Source: Sphingobacterium sp. UBA2700
GTDB lineage: Bacteria; Bacteroidota; Bacteroidia; Sphingobacteriales; Sphingobacteriaceae
Assembly (NCBI GenBank): GCA_002354335.1
Contig: DELI01000033.1
Location: forward strand, 72,571-136,570
Direction of reading: 5' to 3'
DNA length: 64,000 nucleotides
The notes beneath the pieces are model-generated. The model saw only the letters and a program-made list of their open reading frames with translations, was not told the DNA's origin and searched no databases. Within the stretch, counting starts at the first letter, position 1. Every line of letters starts with the position of its first letter. Below, one piece after another: positions 63,123 to 64,000 of this stretch. A program made the translations under genes and the position numbers.

Positions 63123-64000
63123 TTAATCTGTTGCCACGTTTACAGGAAACTCAACGATTGCAAATCCGGCATCCGTAGTCGCTCCGTAAACCATTAATTT
63201 CTGGTCTTTCCCAGCAGCATCTTTTACCACATAAAATCCTGATTGCGTACCAGGCGCAGTATTGGTCGCCGCTGAAATAGAGAACTCATACACAGGTTTC
63301 TTATCACCTTGCTCAAATGCTGTTAATGCATCAACGACGTTTGCTCCTGCAGTGATATTATAAATTCTCATTACCGCATCAGGCGCTGTATTTGCTGTTC
63401 TTGGAATGGTTACCACCAATAAATAACGTTGACCATTGAAGTTAACGATACGAGGATCCCCAGAGTGTACTGGAATCGAAGTAACACCCATGGTATAGGC
63501 CACACTACCCGCATTGTTTAATACAGCGATAGGTTTATCATGACCCGTAACTAGGTACGACTCTGTACCGGCAATATGATTGTATGAAGACCATTGTCCG
63601 TAGGTTGTACGTGTATCGAAAGAGATCGTCTCTGTAACCTTATTATAATTCTCAATTTTCACGCGCATAACCTGAACACCCGCAGAGATGAAGAACGCAT
63701 AACCATTTCCGTTTGCATCCAAGTCTAACGAGAAATTATCTCCGTGACGAGCGCCAGCACCTACAATAGAACCTACATTGATGTTGGCAATAACTTCCGG
63801 AGCGGATGTAGGGGTTGCCCAGTGATAGATTTTTAATGGCGACGATGCAGCGGTTGATAAATTGGCTACATAGCTATGTCCATTTATTTGAGCACCCATA
63901 TTATGCGTGTAAGTACCACCGGTAACACCTGTTACATTCAGTTTTATTGGGTTCAGACGATTCGCTTTCAAATCTTCCACTGGAAGTAAATGTATTCCTG
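63123..64000 (-). CDS. DUF4623-like exported protein, 5' end missing
   Basis: The C-terminal part of a beta-rich protein, at least 292 codons visible. The frame stays open through the right edge (codons before the GTG at 63980 read GIHLLP), so the real start is outside the window. It resembles DUF4623 propeller-like proteins (NGHSYVANLSTAA, KIYHWATPTSAPE, GYAFFISAGVQVMRVK) common next to GHL10 hydrolases and SusC/D pairs. No catalytic motif is visible. It is upstream of GHL10 on the same strand, and is probably part of the same surface glycan locus. Confidence 0.75.
   Translation of the reverse strand, partial: GIHLLPVEDLKANRLNPIKLNVTGVTGGTYTHNMGAQINGHSYVANLSTAASSPLKIYHWATPTSAPEVIANINVGSIVGAGARHGDNFSLDLDANGNGYAFFISAGVQVMRVKIENYNKVTETISFDTRTTYGQWSSYNHIAGTESYLVTGHDKPIAVLNNAGSVAYTMGVTSIPVHSGDPRIVNFNGQRYLLVVTIPRTANTAPDAVMRIYNITAGANVVDALTAFEQGDKKPVYEFSISAATNTAPGTQSGFYVVKDAAGKDQKLMVYGATTDAGFAIVEFPVNVATD

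Noticed and set aside
1..64000. CRISPR arrays, prophage, insertion sequences, toxin-antitoxin or restriction systems
   Set aside because: I saw no regularly spaced repeats, transposase, integrase, methylase or phage structural genes. The SNF2 protein alone has no defence-system partners.

Overview
The window looks like chromosomal DNA of a Bacteroidota member, most likely Sphingobacteriaceae (Sphingobacterium/Pedobacter-like). Evidence: two SusC/SusD outer-membrane uptake pairs, a Porin_10-type outer-membrane protein, many Bacteroidota-restricted families (DUF5683, DUF2911, DUF5007-like, DUF4623-like), TAnnTTTG promoter -7 boxes, weak Shine-Dalgarno signals, moderate GC, and the order parA-parB-DUF5683-dapB-lepB. 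It is mostly ordinary chromosomal backbone. I see no phage, transposase, CRISPR array or conjugative module.

Layout. 0-8 kb: prolyl oligopeptidase, an LpxH-type phosphatase with an SMR exporter, prfA, three tRNA-Asp genes, a small ferredoxin, a DUF4870 membrane protein, then a sigma factor followed by an anti-sigma-like/trypsin-like protease fusion. 8-15 kb: 1-Cys peroxiredoxin, acyl-CoA dehydrogenase, SusC/D pair 1. 15-23 kb: proBA with a small partner; an exonuclease III/cyclophilin/tyrosine phosphatase operon; an HtrA protease; dapF. 23-30 kb: SusC/D pair 2 with a fasciclin lipoprotein and a DUF5007-like lipoprotein. 30-40 kb: SNF2 helicase followed by a repeat-rich spacer, a TIM-barrel lipoprotein, gltX, an overlapping histidine kinase/DinB/thioesterase operon, a FucP-type sugar transporter and a DUF2911 protein. 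40-52 kb: a YdiJ-like/HglS-like pair predicted to take 2-oxoadipate to 2-oxoglutarate, cdaA (c-di-AMP synthase), pdxJ, lepB-dapB-DUF5683-parB-parA. 52-64 kb: FMN reductase, DUF1080 lipoprotein, a small unknown gene whose start lies in a hairpin, two tRNA-Val, a porin, purine nucleoside phosphorylase, then a leftward block (SSS symporter, murQ, phosphoesterase-propeller fusion, GHL10 glycosidase, DUF4623-like) that looks like MurNAc/peptidoglycan salvage and runs off the right edge.

Three cross-locus signals stand out. (1) LacI-type palindromes (core GCAAnCGnTTGC) lie upstream of both susC genes and the sugar transporter, with two copies 32 bp apart at susC2; this suggests one regulon controlled by a regulator outside the window. 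(2) Four genes (lpxH-like, tyrosine phosphatase, gltX, DUF2911) have a perfect TAnnTTTG box ending 5-6 nt before the ATG, which predicts leaderless or near-leaderless mRNAs and helps choose starts. (3) The sigma-factor gene is followed by a single protein joining an anti-sigma-like N-terminus, one membrane span and a complete trypsin-like catalytic triad; this is the best candidate here for an undescribed signalling system.
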